This document shows, in pieces, positions 34,800-42,966 of a stretch of 64,000 bases of DNA (its first letter is position 1; the number at the start of each line of letters is the position of its first letter). Origin of the DNA: Rhizobium altiplani (lineage in GTDB: Bacteria > Pseudomonadota > Alphaproteobacteria > Rhizobiales > Rhizobiaceae); the NCBI RefSeq assembly GCF_001542405.1, contig NZ_LNCD01000124.1:62001-126000 (forward strand). The letters are read 5' to 3'. The position numbers and the translations under genes are program-made. The notes beneath the pieces are model-generated. The model made no database searches. It saw nothing but the letters and a program-made list of their open reading frames with translations, and had not been told where the DNA came from.

Positions 34800-35585
34800 A
34801 TGGCTACGATGACCTATCTCAGACAGGGCATGCTTGCCATAGCAGCGATGTTGGCAGCGGCGATATCTGCAGGGGCAGCTTCCCCCCGGCCCTGCGTGCA
34901 GGATACCTTCGGAGGGGAGGCCTATATCGTCTGCACCGTCGAGAAAGAAGAAGGCGATCTGCGCTTGTTCTGGAAGAACGCGGATGGAGAGCCTTATCGG
35001 GATTTCTCCAGCGTCGCCGAGGCCGTTCGCAACAAGGGACAGACCTTGGCGTTCGCGGTCAATGCCGGCATGTATCTGCCTGATTTTTCGCCGATCGGCC
35101 TCTATGTGGAAGACGGCCAGGAATTGCGGCCCGTCAACCGCACCGAGAGAGACGGCGCCGCCTCGGGTCCCGTGCCGAACTTCCATAAAAAGCCGAATGG
35201 CGTGTTCTTCATCGATGGCGCCGCCACCGGAATACTTCCGACGCAAGAATTTTTGAAACGCCGGTCGGAGGTCCGGTTCGCCACCCAGTCCGGTCCGATG
35301 CTGGTCATCGGCAACAAGCTGAACCCGATCTTTATCGTCGGATCGACGGACCGCACCCGTCGTGGCGGGGTCGGCATCTGCGCCGATGGCGCGGTGCGCT
35401 TCGCAGTCAGTGAAGACAGGGTGAATTTCCACGACTTCGCGCGCTTGTTCCGCGATCATTTGTCCTGCCCGAATGCGCTGTTTCTCGACGGTGGCCGCGG
35501 TGTCGGGCTCTACAGTCCGGCCCTTGGGCGCAACGACAAGTCCTGGCATGGCGGGTTCGGCCCTATGTTCGGGCTGGTGGAGTGA
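34800..35585 (+). CDS. Exported DUF2233/phosphodiester glycosidase family protein
   Basis: A 261-residue protein with an N-terminal signal peptide (cut near AGAAS, residue 27). The body has NAGMYLPDFSPIGLYVEDGQ, NGVFFID and FLDGGRGVGLYSP, hallmark motifs of the NAGPA-like phosphodiester glycosidase (DUF2233) family, where Asp, Asn and Gly turns form the active site. It may cleave glycosyl phosphodiesters in the periplasm or act on the envelope; the substrate is unknown. The start could be three codons later at 34809. No operon partner is obvious. Confidence 0.85.
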   Translation: MATMTYLRQGMLAIAAMLAAAISAGAASPRPCVQDTFGGEAYIVCTVEKEEGDLRLFWKNADGEPYRDFSSVAEAVRNKGQTLAFAVNAGMYLPDFSPIGLYVEDGQELRPVNRTERDGAASGPVPNFHKKPNGVFFIDGAATGILPTQEFLKRRSEVRFATQSGPMLVIGNKLNPIFIVGSTDRTRRGGVGICADGAVRFAVSEDRVNFHDFARLFRDHLSCPNALFLDGGRGVGLYSPALGRNDKSWHGGFGPMFGLVE

Positions 35586-35694
35586 CGCAGGGGCTGCGTC
35601 GTGTTCGAAGCGGTCGGATCATCCCGATATGCGGTTGCCAAATTTCGGCGTCATCCTACTTGGCCTCGGGACCATAACACCCGGAGGCGATCCC

Positions 35695-36087
35695 GTGTCC
35701 AAAGCCGACCTTGCTGCCGTCTATCGAGACTACATCGCCTGTCTGAACCGCCAGAATTGGACCGCGCTCGACCAGTTCGTTCATCCCGATGTTCACTACA
35801 ATGGAGTGCGAATCGGGCTGTCCGGCTATCGCCAGATGCTGGAGGGCGACTTTCTTGCGATTCCGGACCTCCATTTCGACATCGATTTCCTGATTTCCGA
35901 GCCGCCCCGCGTGGGAAGCCGCCTGCGGTTTGATTGCACGCCGAAAGGGCTCCTGTTTGGCATGCCGGTGAACGGCAAGAGAGTCTCGTTCACTGAAAAC
36001 GTGTTCTATGAGTTCCGGGACGGGCGGATCGAGGAGGTCTGGTCTGTCATCGACAAGGCGGCAATCGCATCGCAGCTGCAGCAATGA
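35695..36087 (+). CDS. SnoaL-like/ester cyclase family protein
   Basis: A 130-residue cytoplasmic NTF2-fold protein: LAAVYRDYIACLNRQNWTALDQFVHPDVHYNG, then GYRQMLEGDFLAIPDLHFDIDFLI and FTENVFYEFRDGRIEEVWSVID. These match the ester cyclase/SnoaL family, whose members modify small aromatic or polyketide molecules, or only bind ligands. The GTG at 35695 has GGAGG seven bases upstream. The frame stays open to 35473 over the end of the previous gene, but that part has no matching features. Confidence 0.8.
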   Translation: MSKADLAAVYRDYIACLNRQNWTALDQFVHPDVHYNGVRIGLSGYRQMLEGDFLAIPDLHFDIDFLISEPPRVGSRLRFDCTPKGLLFGMPVNGKRVSFTENVFYEFRDGRIEEVWSVIDKAAIASQLQQ

Positions 36088-36168
36088 CGCCGCCGCTTCG
36101 ATCATTCGCGCTTGCGCAGCAAAGGCTCGAGAGCGTAGACCGCCTTGCTGCGAACGGGGGGTCGATAA

Positions 36169-36387
36169 ATGAGCGACAGTGAACGTGATTGGAGCGCCCT
36201 CGTGCAGGCCGTCGCCGATAGTCCCAAGCGCGACAACAGCGCCTATCACGCGGCCATGGCCGAGGCACGCCAGGCGTTTGAAGCCGCCGAGGCTGCTCTG
36301 GGCGGGCCGGTGCAGGTCAAGACAAAAACCAAGATGAAGCGAAGCGGCGAATACGTCGTGAAATGGGTGTTCAAGCGGGTGAAATGA
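36169..36387 (+). CDS. Small hypothetical protein, 72 residues
   Basis: A small charged protein: an acidic, Ala-rich N-terminal half (helical, AEARQAFEAAEAALGG) and a basic C-terminal end with KTKTKMKRSGEYVVKWVFKRVK broken by Gly. A G-rich stretch precedes the ATG. No family is recognised. It lies alone between the SnoaL-like and cupin genes, in the same direction. Confidence 0.6.
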   Translation: MSDSERDWSALVQAVADSPKRDNSAYHAAMAEARQAFEAAEAALGGPVQVKTKTKMKRSGEYVVKWVFKRVK

Positions 36388-36515
36388 CCTGCCGGCGGTC
36401 GGTCGGACGACCGAGGAACGCTTGCCTAGAGATGGTCTGCGGACGTATTCTTGGCTTTCGCGAGCCTGCCCCAGCGCTCAGCCGAGGTTGAAGGCCCGGC
36501 GAGAGGGAGGATATC

Positions 36516-36986
36516 ATGAAGATCGCATCGATATTCGCAGTCGGCTTGATTGGATTTTGCGGGGCTGCATCGCTCGCTCTGGCGGAGGATGCGCACACTA
36601 TATTCGCTCCCGGTGATATCAAGTGGGTCGAGGCCCCCAAGGTGCTTCCGGCCGGAGCACAAGCGGCGGTCTTGTTCGGCAATCCCACCAAGAAAGGCTT
36701 GTTTGCGCTTCGGCTAAAGGTGCCGTCGGGATATGCGATCCCGCCGCATACCCATCCTGGCTATGAAGTTGTGACGATCCTATCCGGGACTGCCAAATTT
36801 GGCATGGGCAAAACCGCTGATCGGAGTGCCACGAAGGCACTGGCTGCGGGTAGTTTCTTTGCCCTGCCGCCGGGCACGGCGCATTTCGTCTACTTCGACG
36901 ATGAGACCGTACTCCAAATCAACACGAACGGCCCGTGGGGCATCAAGTACGTCAACCCGGCGGATGATCCCCAGAAGTCGCAATAG
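36516..36986 (+). CDS. Exported cupin-domain protein
   Basis: A 156-residue protein with a signal peptide (cut near LALAED, residue 24) and one cupin domain (about 60-140). Cupin motif 1 reads IPPHTHPGYEVVTILSG (His, His, Glu), motif 2 ALPPGTAHFVYF (His), so a metal site is complete. GGGAGG precedes the ATG. Periplasmic cupins of this kind bind metals or oxidise small molecules; the role is unknown. Confidence 0.82.
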   Translation: MKIASIFAVGLIGFCGAASLALAEDAHTIFAPGDIKWVEAPKVLPAGAQAAVLFGNPTKKGLFALRLKVPSGYAIPPHTHPGYEVVTILSGTAKFGMGKTADRSATKALAAGSFFALPPGTAHFVYFDDETVLQINTNGPWGIKYVNPADDPQKSQ

Positions 36987-37013
36987 CCAGTTGCCGAGTG
37001 AATGCCAATTGCT

Positions 37014-37034
37014 CCCGCCGCCAAGCGCGGCGGG
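37014..37034. terminator. Stem-loop after the cupin gene
   Basis: CCCGCCGC pairs with GCGGCGGG around CAAGC in the 133-bp convergent gap. There is no T-run, so it may only stabilise the mRNA end. Confidence 0.35.
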
Positions 37035-37119
37035 ACGTCCCGGCCGGTGTCGGATGGCGGCGTCACGTTGCCTCTTGGCGCGGACGGTGGGAGAACCGGC
37101 GCGCCTTCCAATGCAGTCG

Positions 37120-37746
37120 TTACGCCTTGGGCAAGGCCGCAATCACTTCGTCGGTCGTCAGGATCGCATGTGCGAAGGTCGGCGCGCTGAGCTCGTGTGC
37201 GGCGTGCATCAATTCATGCGAGAAGGCGGCCGTCGCATCGCGCACGAGAGTCACGTGATAGCCAAGCTCCATGGCGTAGCGGGCGGTCGTATCGATGCAG
37301 GTATTGGCCAGCAGTCCGACCACGATCACGTGGGTGATGCCCTTCTGCTTCAGTCGGAAATCCAGGTCGGTGTTGGCGAAGCCGCTTTGCCCCCAATGTT
37401 CCTTGGCAACGATGTCGCCAGGTTTCGGCGCAAAATCCGGGTGCCATTCGCCACCCCATTCGCCGCGCGCGAACTGGTGTTGGTGCATGATCCGTTGTTG
37501 GGTGGGGTTGGGATGATCCCAATCCTCATAATCACCCGGCTCCCACCGCCGGTGCGGGGCGATGGCTACTTGAATGCCCGCCGCGCGTATGGCGCCATCC
37601 AGCCGGCGGAGGTTATCGAGAAGCGCGACCTCATCGGCGATCGGCTTGAGGCGCGGATAAACCTTCCCGCCCTCGGACAGGAAGTCGTTGAAGGGATCGA
37701 CGAGGAGCAAGGCGGTCGTTTGCTTGCTGTAATTCGGCTTTGACAT
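37120..37746 (-). CDS. Cysteine hydrolase of the isochorismatase family
   Basis: A 208-residue hydrolase. The D-K-C triad is visible: D in LLVDPFNDF (about 17-20), K in VAKEHWGQSG and C in VGLLANTCIDTTAR. The cis-peptide region before the Cys is typical. Such enzymes hydrolyse amides (nicotinamidase, carbamoyl compounds) or isochorismate in the cytoplasm. The ATG at 37746 has GGAG upstream; a start four codons earlier is possible. It follows the SRPBCC-like gene by 33 bp, so both are probably one operon divergent from HxlR. Confidence 0.88.
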   Translation of the reverse strand: MSKPNYSKQTTALLLVDPFNDFLSEGGKVYPRLKPIADEVALLDNLRRLDGAIRAAGIQVAIAPHRRWEPGDYEDWDHPNPTQQRIMHQHQFARGEWGGEWHPDFAPKPGDIVAKEHWGQSGFANTDLDFRLKQKGITHVIVVGLLANTCIDTTARYAMELGYHVTLVRDATAAFSHELMHAAHELSAPTFAHAILTTDEVIAALPKA

Positions 37747-37779
37747 GACTGTCTCCAATAAGCTGAGGTGTTTCGGGAT

Positions 37780-38304
37780 TTAGTTGCGAAGTGCGGCACG
37801 CTCGATGCTGGCCGCAAAGAGCGGCGTTTCGCCCTTGTTGTGCGCAATCGACATCGGTTGACGCTGTGCGCGAAAGACGTCGAAAGGAATGCCCTGCCTA
37901 TCGAGAAAGGCCTTGAATTCTTCCGTTGCTCTGGACCGAACGTGGTTCGTGAATTCGCAGGTCTGATCGTCGATTCGTTTGACGCTGAGTTCCCAAAGCA
38001 CATGGATCGTCGTGCGGCCTGTCGGCGTGACTATATCCGAAACGGATTCCAGGATCAGGTGATCCTTTTCACCCAGGGTCTCGACATAGTGCTGAACCAT
38101 CAGGCTGCCGCCGATCGTCTCGACATTGATCGACATGCGCCTACCGTCGGGGGCCGTCGTAAAGCCGGCGGCGATGTGTGCCGGAGAGCAGCGTTGGTAC
38201 TCGTCTTCGGGGAGCGTGAAGCACCATTTCGGAATGTCGACCTTCTCGATCGGTGCGTTGATGACGGCGGTAAAGCTTGAATCGACGATTTCATGATCAC
38301 TCAT
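37780..38304 (-). CDS. SRPBCC-like protein of unknown function
   Basis: A 174-residue protein: SSFTAVINAPIEKVDIPKW at the N-terminus, GGSLMVQHYVETLGEKDHL and TTIHVLWELSVKRIDDQTCEFTNHV in the middle. The alternating strand pattern and NAPIEKV start suggest an SRPBCC (START-like) ligand-binding fold; I am not sure of the family. AAAGGA precedes the ATG. Its ATGA overlaps the stop of a 37-residue upstream ORF, suggesting translational coupling. A small-molecule binding or detoxification role together with the cysteine hydrolase is inference. Confidence 0.7.
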   Translation of the reverse strand: MSDHEIVDSSFTAVINAPIEKVDIPKWCFTLPEDEYQRCSPAHIAAGFTTAPDGRRMSINVETIGGSLMVQHYVETLGEKDHLILESVSDIVTPTGRTTIHVLWELSVKRIDDQTCEFTNHVRSRATEEFKAFLDRQGIPFDVFRAQRQPMSIAHNKGETPLFAASIERAALRN

Positions 38305-38414
38305 GACGGGTTCCTTTCGCTGCTGGATGAGCTTGATTTCGGCGCGACGTCGCCACGCAACTCGAGGCGGGCAGTGCTATGCGCCTGCATTGCCGATGCT
38401 CCTGCTTGGGCCAT
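38301..38414 (-). CDS. 37-residue leader ORF coupled to the SRPBCC-like gene
   Basis: Reading the minus strand, AAAGGAGCGAC stands directly before an ATG, one of the better ribosome sites in this window. The ORF encodes MAQAGASAMQAHST, then RLELRGDVAPK and a six-serine run, and its TGA overlaps the ATG of the next gene in ATGA. The peptide has no known family. It may be a real small protein, or a leader whose translation opens the start of the next gene. Confidence 0.5.
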   Translation of the reverse strand: MAQAGASAMQAHSTARLELRGDVAPKSSSSSSERNPS

Positions 38415-38474
38415 GTCGCTCCTTTCAGCGCGGGCCAGATGGCCGGTTGCGCTTGCCTTAATGACGCCTTATAT

Positions 38475-38511
38475 TAACTATGAAAATCATATCTACAAAT
38501 AACTATGAAAA
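38475..38511. promoter_or_regulatory. Direct repeat upstream of HxlR gene, operator candidate
   Basis: TAACTATGAAAA occurs twice, at 38475-38486 and 38500-38511, 25 bp apart, in an AT-rich stretch unlike the rest of the window. It ends 13 bp before the HxlR start. Likely promoter/operator region shared with the divergent genes. Confidence 0.5.
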
Positions 38512-38524
38512 AGAAAGTTACGCT

Positions 38525-39022
38525 ATGGAGAAAGATTCTGCACCAGACACGCTGTGCCCGGTTGCTCGCTCGGAGGCGGTTGTCGGGGATCGTTGGACCG
38601 TGCTTGTTCTGCGCGAGCTGTTCATGCGCAGTCACCGGTTCGAAGAAATTCAGGCGCAAACTGGCGGGACCCCGCAGATGATCGCAACGCGCCTGAAGTC
38701 ATTGGAAGCCGAGGGCATTGTGGAGCGCCGTCGCTACAGCGAGCGGCCGCCGCGCTACGAGTATCACCTGACGGAAAAGGGCGAAGCATTCTACCCGGTG
38801 ATAATGGCGCTGCGCGCCTGGGGCGAGACCTGGCTGAAGTCGGGTGACGAAGGCCGCGCCGTGCAATACACGCACCTTTACTGCGGCAAGCCGGCGGGGC
38901 TGGGGCCGACATGCGAATCGTGCGGCCAGCCGATAAGACGGGAAGATTTGAGTACTGAGCTCAATCCGGCCTATCAGCGCGAACGGGAAGCGCGATGGGA
39001 GACATTCAAGGGCAGTCGATAA
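38525..39022 (+). CDS. HxlR-family transcriptional regulator with C-terminal cysteine cluster
   Basis: A 165-residue winged-helix regulator. The N-terminal LCPVARSEAVVGDRWTVLVL contains the conserved HxlR cysteine (about residue 11), used by thiol-sensing members such as YodB/HypR. The wing follows in GIVERRRYSERPPRYEYHLTEKG. A C-terminal extension (about 115-165) has YCGKPAGLGPTCESCG, a Cys-x9-Cys-x2-Cys set that could bind metal or form disulfides. It is divergent from the SRPBCC/cysteine hydrolase cluster and likely represses it in response to electrophiles or quinones. A start at 38480 is possible but lies inside the repeat. Confidence 0.88.
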   Translation: MEKDSAPDTLCPVARSEAVVGDRWTVLVLRELFMRSHRFEEIQAQTGGTPQMIATRLKSLEAEGIVERRRYSERPPRYEYHLTEKGEAFYPVIMALRAWGETWLKSGDEGRAVQYTHLYCGKPAGLGPTCESCGQPIRREDLSTELNPAYQREREARWETFKGSR

Positions 39023-39046
39023 TCAATGTTTGATTGTATCGACGGT

Positions 39047-39069
39047 GCGGACGCTACGCCGTCCGCTTT
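39047..39069. terminator. Convergent terminator between HxlR and LacI genes
   Basis: GCGGACG pairs with CGTCCGC around CTACGC, followed by TTT on the plus strand; it reaches the LacI stop codon. Confidence 0.5.
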
Positions 39070-40099
39070 AGCGATTCGTCCAGCGACGCGATGGTGCGCC
39101 AACGGAGTTGCGTACCACAAGGTCCGGGCGCAGCAGGATTTCGGTTTCCGCCGGTTGGCCGTCGGACAGGAATTCCAGGAGAAGCGCCATGGCCTGCTTT
39201 CCGATCAAGGTTCGCGGCTGGCGGATGGTGGTCAGCGGCGGCGACATGAACACGGCCTGCGGCACGTCATCGAAGCCGGTCACGGAGAAGTCCTTCGGAA
39301 TGTCGTAACCGCGGGCATTCAGTCCGATCATCACGCCGATCGCCGTCTGGTCGTTGACGCACATGAAGGCGGTCGGCAGCGTGTCGCGCATGAAGAGCTG
39401 CTCGACGGCATGGCGGCCGCTCTCTAGCGTTCCATCGCCTTCGAGCACGATGCGCATATCTGGTGCAACGCCCGCCCCATCGAGCCCCGCGTCGTAGCCC
39501 TGACGCCGGCGGCTATAGGCAAGGCGTGTGCGCGAATCGCCGATGAAGGCGATCTTGCGATGGCCCTCTGCCAGCAGCAGATCGACGGCCTTTCTGGCGC
39601 CTTCCACATCATCCACGCCGACATAAGGAATGCCGCCGTTGAAAACCGGCTCGAAGACCCCGACGCTGGGCGGCAGGCGGGCGGTCATCGTCTGGTGGCC
39701 GAAGGGCAGGATGCCGGTGAAGAGGATCAGCCCGGCGGCCTGGTTGGAATTCAGGAACTTCAGATATTCGAGGCCGCGCTGCGCATCGTTCTGCGTGTGA
39801 CCGATCAGGATGCCGTAGCCGTGGGCGCGCGCCTCGTTCTCGAGGCCGACCAGAATGTTGGAGAAGTTTGGGTCGCCGATGTCAGGAGCAACCACGAGAA
39901 TCATATTCGACCGACCGAGCCGCAGGCTGCGCGCCATGGCATTGGTCGTGTAACCGGTGATGGCGATTGCCTGGTTGACCTTCAGGCGCGTGGAGTTGGC
40001 GACCTTCTCCGGCGTGTGGATCGCCCGCGATACCGTCGCGATCGAAACCTCGGCGATCCGAGCGACGTCTTCTATGGTTGCGGGCGTGGAATTCGACAC
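39068..40099 (-). CDS. LacI-family repressor of the divergent sugar ABC transporter
   Basis: A 343-residue LacI protein. Headpiece ATIEDVARIAEVSIATVSRAIHTPEKV, hinge helix with TNAMARSLRLGRS, and a ligand domain containing NGGIPYVGVDDVEGA and VTGFDDVPQAVFMSPPLTTIRQP. The last motifs are typical of sugar-responsive members. It is divergent from an ABC transporter with two TGTAAA-N2-TTTACA operators in the gap. The inducer is presumably the transported sugar or a metabolite of it. Confidence 0.92.
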   Translation of the reverse strand: MSNSTPATIEDVARIAEVSIATVSRAIHTPEKVANSTRLKVNQAIAITGYTTNAMARSLRLGRSNMILVVAPDIGDPNFSNILVGLENEARAHGYGILIGHTQNDAQRGLEYLKFLNSNQAAGLILFTGILPFGHQTMTARLPPSVGVFEPVFNGGIPYVGVDDVEGARKAVDLLLAEGHRKIAFIGDSRTRLAYSRRRQGYDAGLDGAGVAPDMRIVLEGDGTLESGRHAVEQLFMRDTLPTAFMCVNDQTAIGVMIGLNARGYDIPKDFSVTGFDDVPQAVFMSPPLTTIRQPRTLIGKQAMALLLEFLSDGQPAETEILLRPDLVVRNSVGAPSRRWTNR

Positions 40100-40190
40100 T
40101 GCGTCCTGCCTTGGGATGCCTTCGCCGCGACACTACACAGACTTGCCGGGAGGTCAAACGCGCCGACCTGCAGATCTGTGTGTAACAATG

Positions 40191-40206
40191 ATGTAAACCT
40201 TTACAT
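40191..40206. promoter_or_regulatory. LacI operator 1 of the sugar ABC operon
   Basis: ATGTAAACCTTTACAT, a 16-bp near-palindrome (only the central CC breaks symmetry). It contains TTTACA, a possible -35 element. Confidence 0.75.
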
Positions 40207-40211
40207 AAGTC

Positions 40212-40227
40212 GTGTAAAGGTTTACAT
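40212..40227. promoter_or_regulatory. LacI operator 2 of the sugar ABC operon
   Basis: GTGTAAAGGTTTACAT, nearly the exact inverse of operator 1, centre-to-centre 21 bp. It overlaps a possible -10 (TACATA at 40223-40228), 17 bp after the TTTACA of site 1. Binding at both sites on one DNA face would shut the promoter. Confidence 0.75.
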
Positions 40228-40269
40228 ATGGCTTCAAGCGGATGGGAGCCGCAGGGAGGAAATCAGTCA

Positions 40270-41793
40270 ATGAGTGTGGATTCTGCCGACACCGCGCCCG
40301 TGGTGTTGTCCGCGCGGCGCATCTGCAAGTCGTTCAGCGGCGTGCAAGTCCTCTTCAGTGTCAATTTCGATCTGCGTGCCGGTGAGATCCATGCTCTCAT
40401 GGGTGAAAACGGCGCGGGCAAATCGACCTTGGTCAAGGTCATGTCCGGTTTCGAGCAGCCGAGTTCGGGCGAGATCCTGCTCGACGGCCAGCCGGTTGTC
40501 TTGCCGGCCAACGGCGCGGCCGAAGCGCTCGGCATCGTTCTCATCCACCAGGAATTCAATCTTGCCGAACATCTGACGGTGACCGAGAGCCTTTTCCTTG
40601 GCCGCGAAGTCACGCGGTTCGGCGTGCTTGACCGCAAATACATGCGCGCCGAGACCCGCAAGGCACTCGATCTGCTCGGTTCGCATGTCGACGAGAATGC
40701 CATCATCGGCACATTGTCGATCGCCGACAAGCAGATGGTGGAAATCGCCAAGGCAATCAGTCGCGATGCCCGCGTCGTCATCATGGATGAACCGACAGCC
40801 GTACTTTCGCGCGAAGAGACGAACTTCCTGTTCCGGCAGGTGCGCAAGCTGCGTGACAAGGGAACAAGCTTTATCTTCGTATCGCATAAGCTCGACGAGG
40901 TGATGGAAATCACCGACCGGGTGACCGTGCTGCGCGATGGCCAGTGGGTCAAGACTGCGCCGACGGCGATGCTCGACGGCGAATCCATCGCGCAGCTGAT
41001 GGTCGGGCGCGAGCTTTCCAGTCTCTATCCGACCAAGGTCGAGCCCAATGTCGACGAAGAAATCGTCCTTCGGGTCGAAGGTGTCTCGACGGGTTATGTT
41101 CAGGATGCCAGCTTCGAGGTCCGCAAGGGTGAGATCATCGGCTTCTCAGGCATGATTGGCTCCGGTCGCACGGAGCTGATGGAGGCGGTCGCCGGGCTTC
41201 GGAACCGTGCCGCGGGCGAGGTCCACATTCGCGGTGAATCGATTCCGTCAGGCGATGTACATGCCGCCAATCGCGCCGGCCTTGCCTACATGACGAAGGA
41301 TCGGAAGTCGAAGGGCCTGCTTCTGCGCTCCGGCATGATGACCAATCTGACGCTGCAATCGCTCGGCCAGCATTCGCGACACGGCTATCTCAGCCCGAGC
41401 AGCGAGGCGCAGGCGCTCGCCAAGGCAAGGCGGCGCTTTGATATCCGGGTTCGCGACACCAACATCGTTGCCGGGCGTATGTCGGGCGGCAACCAGCAGA
41501 AGCTGCTGCTTGCTAAGGTCATGGAGACCGAGCCCGAGATCATCATCATCGACGAGCCGACGCGGGGCATCGACGTCGGCACCAAGCAGCAGATCTATCA
41601 TTTCATCTCCGCGCTGGCGCGCGACGGTCGATCCATCATTGTCGTCTCCTCGGAGATGCCGGAGGTGATCGGCCTTTGCACGCGCGTCGCCGTGATGCGC
41701 GAGGGACGGATCGTCGGCTTGCTCGAGGGCGACGAGATCTCCGAGCAGGAGATCATGCGCTACGCCGCCGGATTGAAGAAGAAAGCCGCCTGA
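40270..41793 (+). CDS. Sugar ABC transporter ATP-binding protein (RbsA/MglA type)
   Basis: A 507-residue ATPase with two fused nucleotide-binding domains. Domain 1: Walker A GENGAGKS, Walker B VVIMDEPTAVL. Domain 2: degenerate Walker A GMIGSGRTE, signature MSGGNQQKLLLAK, Walker B IIIIDEPTRGIDVG, as normal in this family. It energises import of a monosaccharide or polyol through the inner membrane. GGGAGG ten bases upstream supports the ATG at 40270; the frame opens earlier at 40228 within the operator, which is unlikely to be the start. Confidence 0.93.
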   Translation: MSVDSADTAPVVLSARRICKSFSGVQVLFSVNFDLRAGEIHALMGENGAGKSTLVKVMSGFEQPSSGEILLDGQPVVLPANGAAEALGIVLIHQEFNLAEHLTVTESLFLGREVTRFGVLDRKYMRAETRKALDLLGSHVDENAIIGTLSIADKQMVEIAKAISRDARVVIMDEPTAVLSREETNFLFRQVRKLRDKGTSFIFVSHKLDEVMEITDRVTVLRDGQWVKTAPTAMLDGESIAQLMVGRELSSLYPTKVEPNVDEEIVLRVEGVSTGYVQDASFEVRKGEIIGFSGMIGSGRTELMEAVAGLRNRAAGEVHIRGESIPSGDVHAANRAGLAYMTKDRKSKGLLLRSGMMTNLTLQSLGQHSRHGYLSPSSEAQALAKARRRFDIRVRDTNIVAGRMSGGNQQKLLLAKVMETEPEIIIIDEPTRGIDVGTKQQIYHFISALARDGRSIIVVSSEMPEVIGLCTRVAVMREGRIVGLLEGDEISEQEIMRYAAGLKKKAA

Positions 41794-41873
41794 CGGTGGC
41801 GGGGAGGCGCTGCGCTCGGCGCGCCGTAAAGGTATGATGCCCATCGAATTGAGGGCGGGAGGTTGGTTTGGAG

Positions 41874-42878
41874 ATGAGTGTGAACGAGGAGACCAGGGAA
41901 ATCAGCCGTCGCCCCTGGCGGGATATCGATCTCAGGGCGGTCGCGCCCTTTGCAGCCCTGATACTGCTCTTGATCGTCGGCGCGCTGGTCAATCCGAACT
42001 TTATCGGCATCACCAACCTCGCCAACGTCGCGACGCGCTGCGCCTTTATCGCCATTATCGCTGTCGGCGCCACATTCGTGATTTCCGCAGGCGATCTTGA
42101 TCTGTCCGTCGGCTCGATGGTGGCCTTTGTCGCCAGCCTGATGATCCTTTTGATGAATTCCGGCGTGATTGCCGACCCGACGCTGATGCTGGCGGCCGCG
42201 GTCGTGTTTACGCTCGTCGCCGGTGCGCTCTGCGGACTGGCCAATGGTCTGATCACCACGGTCGGCAGGATCGAGCCGTTCATCGCCACGCTCGGCACCA
42301 TGGGCATCTATCGCGGCCTGACGACATGGCTTAGCCAAGGCGGCGCGATCACGCTGCGCTCGGCCGACATCCAGACGCTTTACCGTCCGGCTTATTTCGG
42401 CAACATTTTCGGCGTGCCGGTTCCGATCGTCGTGATCCTGGCAGTTACCGCCGTTGCGGCCTTCATTCTCTACCGCACGCGCTATGGTCGCCATGTCGTT
42501 GCTGTCGGTTCCAATAGTGATGTCGCGCGCTACTCCGGCATTGCGGTCAATCGCGTGCGCACGATCGCCTTTGTCATCCAGGGGCTCTGCGTTGCCATCG
42601 CGGTGCTGCTTTATGTGCCGCGCCTCGGCTCGACCTCGGCAACAACCGGCATTCTCTGGGAACTGCAGGCGATCACCGCCGTAGTCGTCGGCGGCACGGC
42701 GCTCAAGGGCGGCGCTGGCCGCGTCTGGGGGACCATCTGCGGTGCCTTCATTCTCGAACTCGTCGGTAACATCATGCTGCTGTCGAACTTCATCAGCGAA
42801 TATCTCATCGGTGCGATCCAGGGTGCGATCATCATCATCGCCATGCTGGTGCAGCGCTCGCTGGTCCGCAAATCGTAA
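41874..42878 (+). CDS. Sugar ABC transporter permease (RbsC type)
   Basis: A 334-residue permease with about eight to ten hydrophobic segments. GDLDLSVGSMVAF and TTVGRIEPFIATLGTMGIYRGL are conserved RbsC motifs, and GSNSDVARYSGI is the cytoplasmic loop. The start is either the TTG at 41868 or the ATG at 41874; GGGAGG at 41857-41862 fits both. It follows the ATPase by 80 bp. Confidence 0.92.
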   Translation: MSVNEETREISRRPWRDIDLRAVAPFAALILLLIVGALVNPNFIGITNLANVATRCAFIAIIAVGATFVISAGDLDLSVGSMVAFVASLMILLMNSGVIADPTLMLAAAVVFTLVAGALCGLANGLITTVGRIEPFIATLGTMGIYRGLTTWLSQGGAITLRSADIQTLYRPAYFGNIFGVPVPIVVILAVTAVAAFILYRTRYGRHVVAVGSNSDVARYSGIAVNRVRTIAFVIQGLCVAIAVLLYVPRLGSTSATTGILWELQAITAVVVGGTALKGGAGRVWGTICGAFILELVGNIMLLSNFISEYLIGAIQGAIIIIAMLVQRSLVRKS

Positions 42879-42966
42879 GCGGACTGGTTCCAGGAATTGG
42901 CCGGGATCACAGGGCGTCCGGTTGACGGGTAGGAAAAGTCCCTGACGTTTATTGGGAGGAAATAGA

